Below the pieces are notes generated by a model. It had not been told where the DNA came from. It ran no database searches and worked only from the letters and a program-made list of their open reading frames with translations. A stretch of 64,000 nt of DNA, taken from the NCBI GenBank assembly GCA_046295455.1, contig JBKBNI010000001.1:186001-250000 (forward strand). The letters are read 5' to 3'. This stretch comes from Thermaurantimonas sp046295455 (GTDB taxonomy: Bacteria > Bacteroidota > Bacteroidia > Flavobacteriales > Schleiferiaceae). Of this stretch, positions 1 through 8,817 are shown piece after piece. The position numbers were made by a program, and so were the translations under genes. The first letter of the stretch is position 1, and each line of letters begins with the position of its first letter.

Positions 1-1
1 A

Positions 2-784
2 TGGTATATACTGGTAAAATATCCTCTTGAGAGCAGCAATGAGTTTTCGCTTAATTCAGCGCACTTTTTTTCTGTTATCGAAGACCATTCCGGCGACTGG
101 ACATACCATTTCTCTATGACTAAAGAGTTATATGGCCTACCTTTCATTCTTCTGTTTATTTTTCTTTTGGCATTTTTGAAAAAAATTGCCAACCGGAATC
201 TAAGGTATTCGCTCGCAATAAGCATTGCATTTGTCTATATTTTCTTTAGTATTGCAGCTACCAAAATGCCAGCTTTTACAGCCGTAGTGAGCATGTTTTT
301 TTTACTTGCTATTGGCACTGGTATTTCTGGATTTTTTGATGTTTTGGTGCTGAATACTTCCGTGATCTCTCCCATTTATTATGATTTTTTGAGCAAGGTT
401 TACAGGTTCGTGGTTTTAAGTTTATTGTGTTTGTTTTTTCTCAATATCGAAAAGGTTCAGGAACTACATACAGACTGGAAGAAGGATCAAAACGACTTCT
501 ACGTCCGTCGAAACCATAACATCAACATTTATCGGCAGCATTCAGACATCTTAAACCAAAAGAATATTGTGGTAATAAATGCTCCGGAGTATGATGAGAT
601 ACAAATCATGTTTGAATTTAATGCCACAGCTTATGGAAAGATAACTGAGGAGCTGTTCCGGAAATTAAAGTCTTTGCCATACAAGATTGTGGTATTGGAC
701 GACGGAACCACTCCTCAGTACATGCTCTCAGATGAGAAGGTATCCGTAATCAGAGGGATTCTACCGGCTCCGTCCGGGCACTAA
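2..784 (+). CDS. Membrane glycosyltransferase, ArnT/GT39-like, C-terminal part (5' truncated)
   Basis: The reading frame is open from the first bases of the window, so this is the C-terminal ~260 residues of a longer protein. An internal ATG at 116 is not the true start. Several hydrophobic helices are followed by a short soluble tail of about 100 residues. The segment FFSIAATKMPAF resembles the conserved Lys-containing stretch found in the late membrane helices of ArnT/PMT-type (GT39/GT83) transferases that move sugars from polyprenyl-phosphate carriers. The last ~60 residues look like a small alpha/beta periplasmic domain. Function is inferred from this motif and topology only; the catalytic N-terminus is outside the window. 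It converges with the TonB receptor gene at 840. Confidence 0.55.
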   Translation, partial: WYILVKYPLESSNEFSLNSAHFFSVIEDHSGDWTYHFSMTKELYGLPFILLFIFLLAFLKKIANRNLRYSLAISIAFVYIFFSIAATKMPAFTAVVSMFFLLAIGTGISGFFDVLVLNTSVISPIYYDFLSKVYRFVVLSLLCLFFLNIEKVQELHTDWKKDQNDFYVRRNHNINIYRQHSDILNQKNIVVINAPEYDEIQIMFEFNATAYGKITEELFRKLKSLPYKIVVLDDGTTPQYMLSDEKVSVIRGILPAPSGH

Positions 785-839
785 AATCTTAAGAGGGCAC
801 TACTCTTTTACGGTGTTCTCCGGAGCTTTTCTGTTCTGA

Positions 840-3065
840 TCATCTCAATGTAAGCCTTAGTCCGGCCAGCACGCTAAAAGGAAGCCCGGAGCGTACTCCT
901 TGCGGCAGGTTGGATACAGGGGCTGTGTTGTTGAATACATTATTAATCAACCCTGTGAAGGTAAGAGACGAATTGAACTGATAATTAGCTGAAAGATCAA
1001 AAAACCAGGTGCTGCGAATAGCATTGATTTGGCTCAGTTGATCCGCCTGATCAGGAAAAATCATAGGTTCATTTCCCGGTCTGACCCGCATGGCTGAGGC
1101 ATATCTCGACACCCAGGTCAGATTCCAGCGCTGCCATCTGTCCAGCCCAATAGCAGCAGTCACCATGTGAGGATTAATAAATGGAATAAAAAATCCCGCC
1201 TCGATCAAACCAGCCCCCCAGTCGCCACCGGCATTTTGAAAAGTTTCCCGGAAACGGGAATCATTGTATGTGTAAGCCAATCGAAGAGGAATCTGATAAT
1301 TTGCTGTTTGAAATATAAAATTGTTCAGATAGGCCTCAAATGACATTTCCAATCCTACAGTTGTAGCGCGTCCTGCGTTGTAAAGATTACCTGTACCCAT
1401 ACCGCCGGTGGACATGGCGTCAGAGCCCAGAATGTTTTGATAATCGTTGTAAAACAAGGCAGACATCAGTTGAAATTTATCATTAATTACCCTGTATCCA
1501 AGTTCATAATTAAAAGCTGTTTCAGCTTTCGCTTGTTGAATGGAATCAGGTCTTGGAGTGCCCGGAGGAGAGAAACCCTTGTATACCCCCCCGAAAATAA
1601 ATTGATCTTCAGAAAGTTGGTAATTCATTCCGACTCCAGGCATAGCTACTAAAAGGTGATTGTGCGCAGTTTTAAGATTTTTACCGCTTCGCGCAAAGTC
1701 ATCTGTACCATAGTTTAACAATGTAAGGGAAATATCTTCTACCCGTACTCCAGCAGTGATTACAAGGCGCTTAATTTCAATTTCATATTCTAAAAAACCT
1801 GAAACAGTGCTTGCATTGCGTATTTGATTTTCAGCATTACCCGGAATGCCGGATTGCGTAAGAGTCATTACCCCTTCATTTATCTGATAGATGGATCGGG
1901 TAGCTTTACGATCCGACTGGTCCTCGTGTAGTCTGAAACCAAGGGTAAACGTATTTTTTGCTCCATTGAAATTGAAAAAATTTTTGGACTGCATTTGAAA
2001 GCCCTGGGAGAGGTAAGCGCGGGGAGCATTTTGGTATACAAGTTCGCCATTTTGCTCTCCCGTCAGCAAGCTGTAGGCAGCTGCGTGTGTCAAATGATTT
2101 TGGATAATATTAAAAACAGACACACCTCCTGCCGAGGCTGTACGCCCCCAATCCCTGAATGTGCTATTTCTGTACAACTGAGCACTTATCGACCAATTTT
2201 CGATCGGTTGGAGAGAATAGTGGAGACTGATATGCTGGTGATTCATATCCAAACGATCGAGTTGGGAGGAAGCATACCGGCGAAAAGGTGATTTTTGAAA
2301 GTCTGAATACGTAAGTCCCTGATATGTTTCATTGCTTTCTTCGGTCATGGCGTGAAATTTTAGCATCAGTGATTGTCTTATTTTGGCTTCCAGTGGGCTT
2401 TGGTATTGAATTTTTCCTAAAAAGTCGTTGCGAACAAAGCCGGTAGATCCGCCATTGTCCAACCTTCGGAATCCATCTGTGCCCCATCTGCCTATGTCGA
2501 ATACATAGGCAATACGTCCATGCTGGTCGCCTGCAGTTAATCGCAGCTGACTTGTGTTGAAGCTACCATAGCTTGCATGAGCCTTAAGCATAAACTGGTC
2601 AGGAATGGGGGCAGAGAGCATATTTATAGCCCCTCCGATGGTATGTGGTCCATGCTTAATCTGGCTGTTTCCCTTTAAAACCTCAATCCCCTCAATGCGT
2701 TGAAAAGTGGGAAAGTAGTAGGCTGCAGGATCAGAATACGGAGCCGGAGCGATCAGAATTGCATCTTCCATAAGTGTGATTTTTCGGCTCCGGTCTACAC
2801 TGGTGCCTCTCATTCCGATGTTTGGTCTTAGGCCAAAACCTTCTTCATCTCTGACATTTATTCCGGGGATCAATCTGATTGCCCGTGTAAAGTCCGGCTG
2901 ATTCAACCGCTGAAGTTGCGTCGGTGTAAGCACCTCTCCAGAACCCGTAATGCGTTGAATACGCGATCCTACAATGGTCACTTCATTGAGATGTGTCGTA
3001 TCCGGATCCGTGCTTATCGGATGATTTAAACTTATTATGGTAATTAGGAGTAAGGAGGAATTCAT
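840..3065 (-). CDS. TonB-dependent outer-membrane receptor, FecA-like
   Basis: Complete 741-residue receptor. A signal peptide leads directly into the plug domain: NEVTIVGSR, then RIEGIEVLKGNSQIKHGP and GGAINM are the typical plug signature. A long aromatic-rich beta-barrel follows, ending in an amphipathic strand (SVLAGLRLTLR). There is no N-terminal carboxypeptidase-like domain, unlike the other receptors in this window. The RIPGIN-like and GMRGTSVDRS segments are typical of Fe(3+)-dicitrate (FecA-type) receptors, so ferric-chelate uptake energised by TonB is the best guess; the substrate cannot be read directly. It is monocistronic and divergent from the ABC ATPase at 4019, with tRNA-Asn between. 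A TACATTTG -7 element lies just upstream. Confidence 0.85.
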   Translation of the reverse strand: MNSSLLLITIISLNHPISTDPDTTHLNEVTIVGSRIQRITGSGEVLTPTQLQRLNQPDFTRAIRLIPGINVRDEEGFGLRPNIGMRGTSVDRSRKITLMEDAILIAPAPYSDPAAYYFPTFQRIEGIEVLKGNSQIKHGPHTIGGAINMLSAPIPDQFMLKAHASYGSFNTSQLRLTAGDQHGRIAYVFDIGRWGTDGFRRLDNGGSTGFVRNDFLGKIQYQSPLEAKIRQSLMLKFHAMTEESNETYQGLTYSDFQKSPFRRYASSQLDRLDMNHQHISLHYSLQPIENWSISAQLYRNSTFRDWGRTASAGGVSVFNIIQNHLTHAAAYSLLTGEQNGELVYQNAPRAYLSQGFQMQSKNFFNFNGAKNTFTLGFRLHEDQSDRKATRSIYQINEGVMTLTQSGIPGNAENQIRNASTVSGFLEYEIEIKRLVITAGVRVEDISLTLLNYGTDDFARSGKNLKTAHNHLLVAMPGVGMNYQLSEDQFIFGGVYKGFSPPGTPRPDSIQQAKAETAFNYELGYRVINDKFQLMSALFYNDYQNILGSDAMSTGGMGTGNLYNAGRATTVGLEMSFEAYLNNFIFQTANYQIPLRLAYTYNDSRFRETFQNAGGDWGAGLIEAGFFIPFINPHMVTAAIGLDRWQRWNLTWVSRYASAMRVRPGNEPMIFPDQADQLSQINAIRSTWFFDLSANYQFNSSLTFTGLINNVFNNTAPVSNLPQGVRSGLPFSVLAGLRLTLR

Positions 3066-3094
3066 GTATTTTTATTTAGATTAATTCTACTTTG

Positions 3095-3102
3095 CAAATG
3101 TA
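3095..3102 (-). promoter_or_regulatory. -7 promoter element of the FecA-like receptor gene
   Basis: On the minus strand this reads TACATTTG, an exact match to the Bacteroidota -7 consensus TAnnTTTG, about 30 bp before the start codon. A TTG 16 nt upstream could be the -33 element but is slightly too close. Confidence 0.5.
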
Positions 3103-3747
3103 TTTTCCCCTCAATAGTCAAAAACTGATATATGTTAGTTTAACAATGATTTAATCGTAGCACCGTGGTTTATTAAGCTTATTAATTGATAATCAAATTG
3201 TTTGAACGCATTATGGCCGACTTCTGAGAAAATAATACATTTAAGAAATAGAAACGATACAGATTTAGATATCGAATCGATGCTCCCATCGACTATCAGA
3301 AGAGTCTTGGTTGGAATGTGGGCTTCGTATTTTGATTTATAAATTGGCTTTTTCTGCTGTGTGGTCAGCTGTGATATTCTCGAGAGTAAAATTTCGTCTG
3401 GTCGGTGGGCCAACTCTCTAAAGGTGGAGTCACCGATACGTCAAATCAGCAAACACCTTGATGCACGCATAGGGCGATTTTAGAGCCTTCACACCGACCT
3501 GCTCCACAAGAGTTGATCACTTTTGGTTAGAACCTCCTCCTGTACTTTTTTTGTCGTTCTATGGAGAGCACCACACGTGTTATGAATAAAGCTGTGTGAA
3601 ATGAAGGCCTTACACGCCGGAAAACCGGAAAAGAAGGTGATCCCGAGGCTTAATCCAAAGATTTTTGGAATAGGATTTAGACTAAAGTAATTACAGAGCT
3701 GTATTCCAAATAACAAGCCGGAAGACGTTTTATTCCATCGGACTTGT
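3103..3747. other. Region without a recognisable gene next to tRNA-Asn
   Basis: About 650 bp between the receptor promoter and the tRNA terminator. Two minus-strand open frames (3135-3413 and 3489-3716) lack a convincing ATG start and have no recognisable domain or signal peptide. The stretch may be decayed coding DNA or an old insertion beside the tRNA. No duplicate of the tRNA 3' end, which would mark an integration site, was found here. Confidence 0.4.
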
Positions 3748-3781
3748 AATAAAAAAAGGGCCTACTAAATAGCGACCCTTT
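3748..3781 (-). terminator. Terminator of tRNA-Asn
   Basis: On the minus strand the stem AAAGGGTC pairs with GGCCCTTT (one G-T pair) around an 11-nt loop and is followed by a T run. It lies directly downstream of the tRNA 3' end. Confidence 0.75.
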
Positions 3782-3790
3782 CGATTGAAG

Positions 3791-3864
3791 CTCCCCCTCC
3801 AGGGCTTGAACCTGGGACCCCCTGATTAACAGTCAGGTGCTCTAACCAACTGAGCTAAGGAGGA
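3791..3864 (-). tRNA. tRNA-Asn (GTT)
   Basis: Full cloverleaf on the minus strand: acceptor stem TCCTCCT pairs with AGGGGGA, D arm GCTC/GAGC, anticodon stem CCTGA/TCAGG with loop CTGTTAA (anticodon GTT), variable loop, T arm CCAGG-TTCAAGC-CCTGG, discriminator G. CCA is not encoded. A terminator hairpin follows. Confidence 0.97.
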
Positions 3865-3973
3865 TTGTTTGTAAAATTCGGGCAGCAAATGTATATATAT
3901 ATTTTCTATTTGAACAAGACTTCCTGAAAAAAATTGTTTAAAAAAAATAAAAAACAGTATTTGTAAAAAGACC

Positions 3974-4004
3974 TTTTCATTACATACTTTATCATTCACT
4001 TTTG
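3974..4004 (+). promoter_or_regulatory. Promoter of the ABC ATPase gene
   Basis: TTTT, 19-nt spacer, CACTTTTG. This fits the Bacteroidota -33/-7 pattern with one mismatch (C for T) in the -7 box. The start codon lies 14 nt downstream. Confidence 0.45.
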
Positions 4005-4018
4005 CAGAAAGCGGCTAT

Positions 4019-4987
4019 ATGGATGTTACACTGAGAGATATAACCTTTGGGTACACGACTGATTCACTGATTTTTGAAGGAATTTCGGCACATTTTGAAA
4101 GTAATAAAACGCACGTAATCCTTGGTAAAAGCGGTAGTGGCAAATCAACTCTGCTTAAGCTAATTGCCGGACAGCTGCTACCGATATCGGGTTATATCGA
4201 AGGAAACGGCCGGATTTGGAATGCCTTGAGCACTTCACCAATACCTGGTTTCAGACACGTCGCTTTTCTCAATCAGGAATTTGACTTACTCCCGTATTGT
4301 ACGGTCAGAGAAAATATTCGCAAAAACCTACATGGCTTTAGCCCTGAAGAAGAGGAAACAATCATCATTGATGTATCCCATACATTGGACATTTACAACA
4401 TCCTTGATCAAAAAGCGAACAGCATCTCCGGAGGACAAAGGCAACGAGTAGCTTTTGCCTCCGCTCTGGCAGCCAGGCCACAGGTATTGCTGCTGGACGA
4501 GCCCCTGAGCAATCAGGACTTTAAAAATGCCGGAAACATCAGAGACGTAATTCAATGGATTAGGGGACGCAAAACCCTGATCATTGCAACCCATGAAAAG
4601 AGCGAAGCCCTTAGTTTAGGTGATTCGTTATACATATTGCACGAAGGCAGGTTCATTCAAAAAGGCCACCCAAAATTCGTTTACGAACATCCAGTAAATG
4701 AAAACAGCGCAGAGCTGCTTGGCCATTATAACTTAGTGCCCCGGGACTGGCTGAAAGTTAATTTTGGCATCCAACACCAAGCAGAGCACTCACCCAATGT
4801 GATCCTAAGGCCTCACCGACTCTATCTGAGTCAGACTCACGGCATGCCATGCAAATTGCTACGAGCCGAATACACCGGCATGTACCATGTGGTACTGGTC
4901 GAAGTTGCTGGCCTGCTCCTGCATGTATATCACCCTCACAGTACTTTTGAAATAAATGACCGGTGGAAAGTAAATGTGGTAAAGTAG
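4019..4987 (+). CDS. ABC transporter ATP-binding protein with C-terminal TOBE-like domain
   Basis: 322 residues. Nucleotide-binding domain at 1-225: Walker A GKSGSGKST (36-44), Q-loop Gln86, signature SGGQRQR (137-143), Walker B VLLLDE (156-161) and an H-loop ATHEKSEA. The last ~75 residues (RPHRLYL...TGMYHVVLVEVAGLLLHVY) resemble a TOBE domain of the sulfate/iron/molybdate/polyamine importer ATPases (CysA, FbpC, PotA). Such ATPases power import with a separate permease and binding protein, and neither gene is adjacent here, so this is an orphan in the window. The FecA-like receptor gene on the other side of the tRNA suggests an iron link, but this is inference only. Confidence 0.85.
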   Translation: MDVTLRDITFGYTTDSLIFEGISAHFESNKTHVILGKSGSGKSTLLKLIAGQLLPISGYIEGNGRIWNALSTSPIPGFRHVAFLNQEFDLLPYCTVRENIRKNLHGFSPEEEETIIIDVSHTLDIYNILDQKANSISGGQRQRVAFASALAARPQVLLLDEPLSNQDFKNAGNIRDVIQWIRGRKTLIIATHEKSEALSLGDSLYILHEGRFIQKGHPKFVYEHPVNENSAELLGHYNLVPRDWLKVNFGIQHQAEHSPNVILRPHRLYLSQTHGMPCKLLRAEYTGMYHVVLVEVAGLLLHVYHPHSTFEINDRWKVNVVK

Positions 4988-4992
4988 CTGAA

Positions 4993-5424
4993 TCACACTC
5001 TCTGTGATATGCGGTATATTAACTGCCAGCCTTTCCGTGATTTTTTGTAGTGCTCTTCATATTGGAGTCGTATGGTGATATCACTTCCGTCGAGCGATAC
5101 TTGAAATGTGCCCTTGCCCACCACCACTGCCCTGGTCTTACGCTTGCGAATCGAAGTTGACTCGATTTCCACCATTTTATACACGAGCTTCCCGGAGCGA
5201 ATGTTTTCAATAACTTCGCTACGCGACTCTGTCCAGCCATTGGAATGGATGTATTGGAGCTTCGGATGTAAGAGCATACTCAGAGAATCCAGATTGCGAT
5301 CGATCATCCACCTGAATTTACTGGCATGGAGCTGAAGTACATCACCCTGAATCTGAGCATTCAGAGGCATATTCAACCAGAAGCAAAACAGAATTGCAAA
5401 CAGCTGTTTATCTGAGTTTTTCAT
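4993..5424 (-). CDS. Exported NTF2-like (DUF4440/SnoaL-type) protein
   Basis: 143 residues from the ATG at 5424, chosen because it gives a clean signal peptide (MKNSDKQLFAILFCFWLNMP...NAQ); the longer open frame would add a non-signal extension. The rest matches the DUF4440 fold: an N-terminal helix pair (LHASKFRWMIDRNLDSLSMLL), HPKLQYIHSNG, then beta strands ending YEEHYKKSRKGWQLIYRISQ. NTF2-like proteins of this kind bind small ligands or act as minor enzymes; the specific role is unknown. Its start overlaps the 3' end of the MazG-like gene by 17 bp, so the two are translationally linked. Confidence 0.75.
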   Translation of the reverse strand: MKNSDKQLFAILFCFWLNMPLNAQIQGDVLQLHASKFRWMIDRNLDSLSMLLHPKLQYIHSNGWTESRSEVIENIRSGKLVYKMVEIESTSIRKRKTRAVVVGKGTFQVSLDGSDITIRLQYEEHYKKSRKGWQLIYRISQRV

Positions 5425-5746
5425 TTGCTTTATGACGGTCCTGATCGCGTTTAGTCTTTTTTTCCATACGTCGGTCAAAGGCTGCCTGAAGGTCTGTACC
5501 CGTCTGATTGGCCAGGCAAAGTACTACAAAGAGTACATCTGCCAGCTCTTCTCCAAGGTCCTTTTGCTTATCGGATTCCTTTTCGCTCTGCTCGCCATAT
5601 CTACGTGCAATGATTCGGGCTACTTCTCCTACTTCTTCGGTAAGCTGGGCCATATTGGTCAACTCGTTGAAGTAGCGGACACCGTATTCTTTGATCCACT
5701 GATCTACAATCTGCTGTAGTATTTTGATCGGAGCATCGGGTTGCAT
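5408..5746 (-). CDS. MazG-like nucleotide pyrophosphohydrolase
   Basis: 112 residues, the usual length of single-domain MazG-like enzymes. Metal-binding motifs are visible as EEVGE (after MAQLT) and EELAD, the paired ExxE/ExxD helices of the all-alpha NTP pyrophosphatase superfamily, which hydrolyse (d)NTPs to NMP and PPi for house-cleaning. Cytoplasmic. It is the first gene of a two-gene operon with the exported NTF2-like protein, which overlaps its end. Confidence 0.85.
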   Translation of the reverse strand: MQPDAPIKILQQIVDQWIKEYGVRYFNELTNMAQLTEEVGEVARIIARRYGEQSEKESDKQKDLGEELADVLFVVLCLANQTGTDLQAAFDRRMEKKTKRDQDRHKANEKLR

Positions 5747-5771
5747 TTGAAAGTTTTGAAATTAATCGGAC

Positions 5772-5779
5772 CAAAGATA
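5772..5779 (-). promoter_or_regulatory. -7 promoter element of the mazG-like operon
   Basis: Minus strand TATCTTTG, exact TAnnTTTG, about 26 bp before the start codon. A TTT 23 nt upstream is the only -33 candidate. Confidence 0.45.
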
Positions 5780-6123
5780 CTTCCTGTTCGGGTGCACTAC
5801 GGAAAGGCTTGACCGTGAGTATCCCTTGCTGCAATATGAAGAATCGATGTTAGAAAGTAGTTTTTAATCATAAAATAATTGACTATGTTTACAGTATTGA
5901 GATCTTATACATCCTTCTGAAACGTTCGCGGAGAGTTTAAGGTATTCTGATATAAATCAAAACAATCAACTCCCAGATGGCTTATAAAAAAATTGAACGA
6001 CAGTCCAAAACCATTTTCATAAAGTGGTGTAAGGATGGGTCTTCCTATGATACATACAACTGAAACAACCCTCTCGCGAGTGAAGGTCCTATATCAGCCA
6101 TTCCTGCAGGATATACCCTTGGA
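5780..6123. other. Intergenic stretch, no supported gene
   Basis: About 340 bp between the mazG promoter and the end of the M36 peptidase gene. A plus-strand ORF of 28 codons (5977-6063) is too short and has no context to support it. No RNA gene or clear terminator was recognised. Confidence 0.4.
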
Positions 6124-8706
6124 TCAACGATTGATGGTCACCTTGCTATGCCATTTATGACCAAACAGATCACTGATTTCCACCAAATATAGACCCGATG
6201 GATGACCTTGTAGGGGCACAAGGATTCGACTCTCTGTGTCCAGTTCGATCTGATCGCTGAGCACCACTTTGCCCGTAAGGTCAGTCACTCGAACAGATAT
6301 TACCCCCTCAAAACCGGGCAAATCAATGAAAACAAAATCAGCGGCCGGATTTGGGTACAAGACCGGTTGAGGTTTATCGGGAGTATTTTCTGTAACACCC
6401 ACAAGGCAGGCGGGATGAGTATCAAAGGCCTGGGTACCATCGCTGCGACTGGTAGAAAGTCCTTGATTGGCGCTGAATCCGAGTCCGCGCTTGGCAAAGG
6501 CTGCCCAGATGGCACAAGAGTTTTGACCGTTATAGAGCAATGTGTCTGCCTGCAATATAGCATCGCGGGAATCTACAAATCCGGGGCTGCAACGTTGGAG
6601 TTTCAATCCTTCCATTACAAGCCGAAAGGCGACATTATTGCCGCCGGTACCGTAGTAAATATCATCATCAAATCCGTAAATGTCCACCAGATTCCAGTAC
6701 ATTTCCCAAATCATCGTTGCCCAAACAGTGCCTACTCCGTGAGGTATGGAGGCCGTTTTAATGTTGTCATACGTAAGGTTATTCTGGACAGTAGAGGTGG
6801 AGTACGGAGCCTGACGAATGCCCTGGCCATTTGTGTTCTGACCAATTAGGAAGGTACCTATACCCCGGCGCTGTACAGGGGTGTTGGAACTGGTTGTGGT
6901 GAAAAAGAGCCCAAAGAGATCACTCCATCCCTCGCCTGCCTGCTCCTGATTGTTCAGGCAATTGCTATTGGCGGCACCGCCGGTCAGGCGTATAGATATC
7001 CCATGTCCATATTCATGGAGGACAACTCCATTGTCAAAAGACGAATCGAAAGATATAGAGCTGTCGCTAAGGCTTACATACACCGCAGCATGTTGATTCA
7101 ACAAATTCTTTAGCGCATTTCCTGCACCGAGAGTAGTCATTCCTGACGGGATATTGATTCCGGCACCATTGCCACCCATAGCTATTGGGTTACCGGTAAC
7201 ATTATTGGCCACAATTACACCTATGGCACCTGCCTGCTGAGCATTGAGAATTTTACTGGCAAAGGTGCAGGAGCCGCGGTCGATCAGGACTATTTTACCT
7301 TGCAGGTTTTGTGGGGTGGATTGACATCCAAGGGTGGAATCATTGCTGCCGTCATTCATCAGAACCAGTTGACCGGATACGGGATTGAGACTAAGCTGTG
7401 GGCCGATCGCAGCTGGCACAAACGGATAACTCACCGTGACAGGAGAATCCACTTTCAAGCCATTGGACTGTCCGGCCTGTGGCCACAGATACATCTGCAT
7501 ACGCGGCCGCTGCCCATCTGGAGGTGTGGAAAAGTTTGCGTTGTTGGTACCCCCGCCGTCCATAGCTTCTGCACGAACTTCATCGTTGCCAACACCTCCC
7601 CTTCCGTAGTTATTGACCTGAAAGTTTCCTGCTGCTTCCGTAAATCCGTATTGGTAAAATACGTCATGGGCAATATTATTCATATAAAAAAGATTGGTGA
7701 CCGCTGCTGGCATGCTTTGGATGGGTGGGGCAGCAAAGTTGACAGGAAAGTCAAAGTATAGACTATCTCCACCATCGGGGCTAAAGCCTGGCACATTGGC
7801 ATTGGCCTGGTCTTCGTAGGCATGGACGTTGTTGCCACGCGTGATGGTAAATTCTTTCAGATTGGTGGTATTGCGGGTGTGCCAGCCGTAGGGGGATGCC
7901 AGACTGTCGTGTGGATCAGTGATAAGAGATTGAGGTCCGTGATTGGGACTTTCATAAGGCAAGCCAAAAACATTGTAAGTCGCTCCAGTAAGTGCTCCCT
8001 TCTTGGGTGAGCTCTTGCGAATGAGATTTGCGTCATTACTTCCGAAAGACTGTATGTGTGTAGACCGATCTTGAAAATTACAGTTAGAAGTCCAGTTGTT
8101 TTTTTCAATAAACTCTCCGTTTGCGGCATCAATTCGTATGTTCCACCAATCGATGGTTCCGTATGGCTGGATGACTACATTCCATACAGGCAGAATGCGA
8201 TCACCTGCGTCCAGCCAATATTTTTCAACCAATACTTTTTCAGAGCTAAGCGTTTGATTGTCAAATTCGATGACCAGATCATCGGAAGATCTGCTCACCA
8301 CAGACGGAACCGACTTCGGAATACCAAGATGTTCAAGTGCTGCACGCAGCGCGGATTCTGCCGAAATAATGTGCTTTTTAGTACCAGCTCTGGATTTAAG
8401 ATTGGAAGATGCATTGGAGTTAGCGATCTTCAGCTGTCCGGAGTTGGTAAATGCGGATGAAATTATTCCGTTAAAAACGGGAATACCATCAAACATTTGC
8501 TGCCAATACGCATAGGTAATTCCAGTCTTTGAATCGCTGTGTTGAGAAGATAGTCTGAGGTCTTCGAGATCACTCTCAGAGTGAATCTTCTGATTAATCA
8601 AAAAATTTCGAACCTGAGCGACATCAGGAGTGGTATTTTGAGCCTTAACGCTAAAAAAGTTACAGCATGAAATCAACACAACATAAAACAGGGAATACTT
8701 TTTCAT
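6124..8706 (-). CDS. Secreted M36-family (fungalysin-like) metalloprotease with PA domain and T9SS sorting domain
   Basis: 860 residues from the ATG at 8706. An in-frame TTG at 8724 is rejected because it lies inside the -7 promoter box. Order of parts: signal peptide (MKKYSLFYVV...VKAQ), FTP-type propeptide, M36 catalytic domain interrupted by a PA domain (GKIVLIDRGSCTFASKI...QAGAIGVIVANN), zinc site HEYGH near residue 565 and the glutamate ligand in EGWSD, then a C-terminal sorting domain (PVLYPNPAADFVFIDLPG ... GLYLVEISDLFG) ending KVTINR. The enzyme should be exported by Sec, translocated by the type IX system and degrade proteins outside the cell. It is monocistronic, and the strong hairpin at 8773 isolates it from the LruC operon upstream. 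Confidence 0.93.
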   Translation of the reverse strand: MKKYSLFYVVLISCCNFFSVKAQNTTPDVAQVRNFLINQKIHSESDLEDLRLSSQHSDSKTGITYAYWQQMFDGIPVFNGIISSAFTNSGQLKIANSNASSNLKSRAGTKKHIISAESALRAALEHLGIPKSVPSVVSRSSDDLVIEFDNQTLSSEKVLVEKYWLDAGDRILPVWNVVIQPYGTIDWWNIRIDAANGEFIEKNNWTSNCNFQDRSTHIQSFGSNDANLIRKSSPKKGALTGATYNVFGLPYESPNHGPQSLITDPHDSLASPYGWHTRNTTNLKEFTITRGNNVHAYEDQANANVPGFSPDGGDSLYFDFPVNFAAPPIQSMPAAVTNLFYMNNIAHDVFYQYGFTEAAGNFQVNNYGRGGVGNDEVRAEAMDGGGTNNANFSTPPDGQRPRMQMYLWPQAGQSNGLKVDSPVTVSYPFVPAAIGPQLSLNPVSGQLVLMNDGSNDSTLGCQSTPQNLQGKIVLIDRGSCTFASKILNAQQAGAIGVIVANNVTGNPIAMGGNGAGINIPSGMTTLGAGNALKNLLNQHAAVYVSLSDSSISFDSSFDNGVVLHEYGHGISIRLTGGAANSNCLNNQEQAGEGWSDLFGLFFTTTSSNTPVQRRGIGTFLIGQNTNGQGIRQAPYSTSTVQNNLTYDNIKTASIPHGVGTVWATMIWEMYWNLVDIYGFDDDIYYGTGGNNVAFRLVMEGLKLQRCSPGFVDSRDAILQADTLLYNGQNSCAIWAAFAKRGLGFSANQGLSTSRSDGTQAFDTHPACLVGVTENTPDKPQPVLYPNPAADFVFIDLPGFEGVISVRVTDLTGKVVLSDQIELDTESRILVPLQGHPSGLYLVEISDLFGHKWHSKVTINR

Positions 8707-8723
8707 TCTTTTTGATTTTTTCA

Positions 8724-8731
8724 AAAGTAAT
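8724..8731 (-). promoter_or_regulatory. -7 promoter element of the M36 peptidase gene
   Basis: Minus strand TACTTTTG, exact TAnnTTTG, 18 bp before the ATG at 8706. It places transcription start downstream of the alternative TTG start and so supports the ATG. No convincing -33 element. Confidence 0.45.
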
Positions 8732-8765
8732 TAAAATTTAAATCTGTTGATATGTCATATATGAT

Positions 8766-8792
8766 AAAAAAAAACCGCCCCGGGGGGGCGGT
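8766..8792 (-). terminator. Strong terminator of the lipoprotein/LruC operon
   Basis: Stem AACCGCCC/GGGCGGTT (8 bp, mostly GC) with loop CCCG on the minus strand, followed by nine T residues. It lies 26 bp past the LruC stop codon. Confidence 0.9.
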
Positions 8793-8817
8793 TGTTTTAT
8801 CATATTGAAGATTGATT

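Noticed and set aside
3135..3716. Two minus-strand open frames (3135-3413, 3489-3716) near tRNA-Asn
   Set aside because: No convincing ATG start, no recognisable domain, no signal peptide; possibly decayed DNA but not supported as genes.
3100..3790. Possible integrated element at tRNA-Asn
   Set aside because: No duplicated tRNA 3' end and no integrase were found.
5977..6063. 28-codon plus-strand ORF
   Set aside because: Too short, no context or homology visible.
8706..8724. TTG start at 8724 for the M36 peptidase
   Set aside because: It lies inside the -7 promoter box; the ATG at 8706 gives a normal signal peptide.
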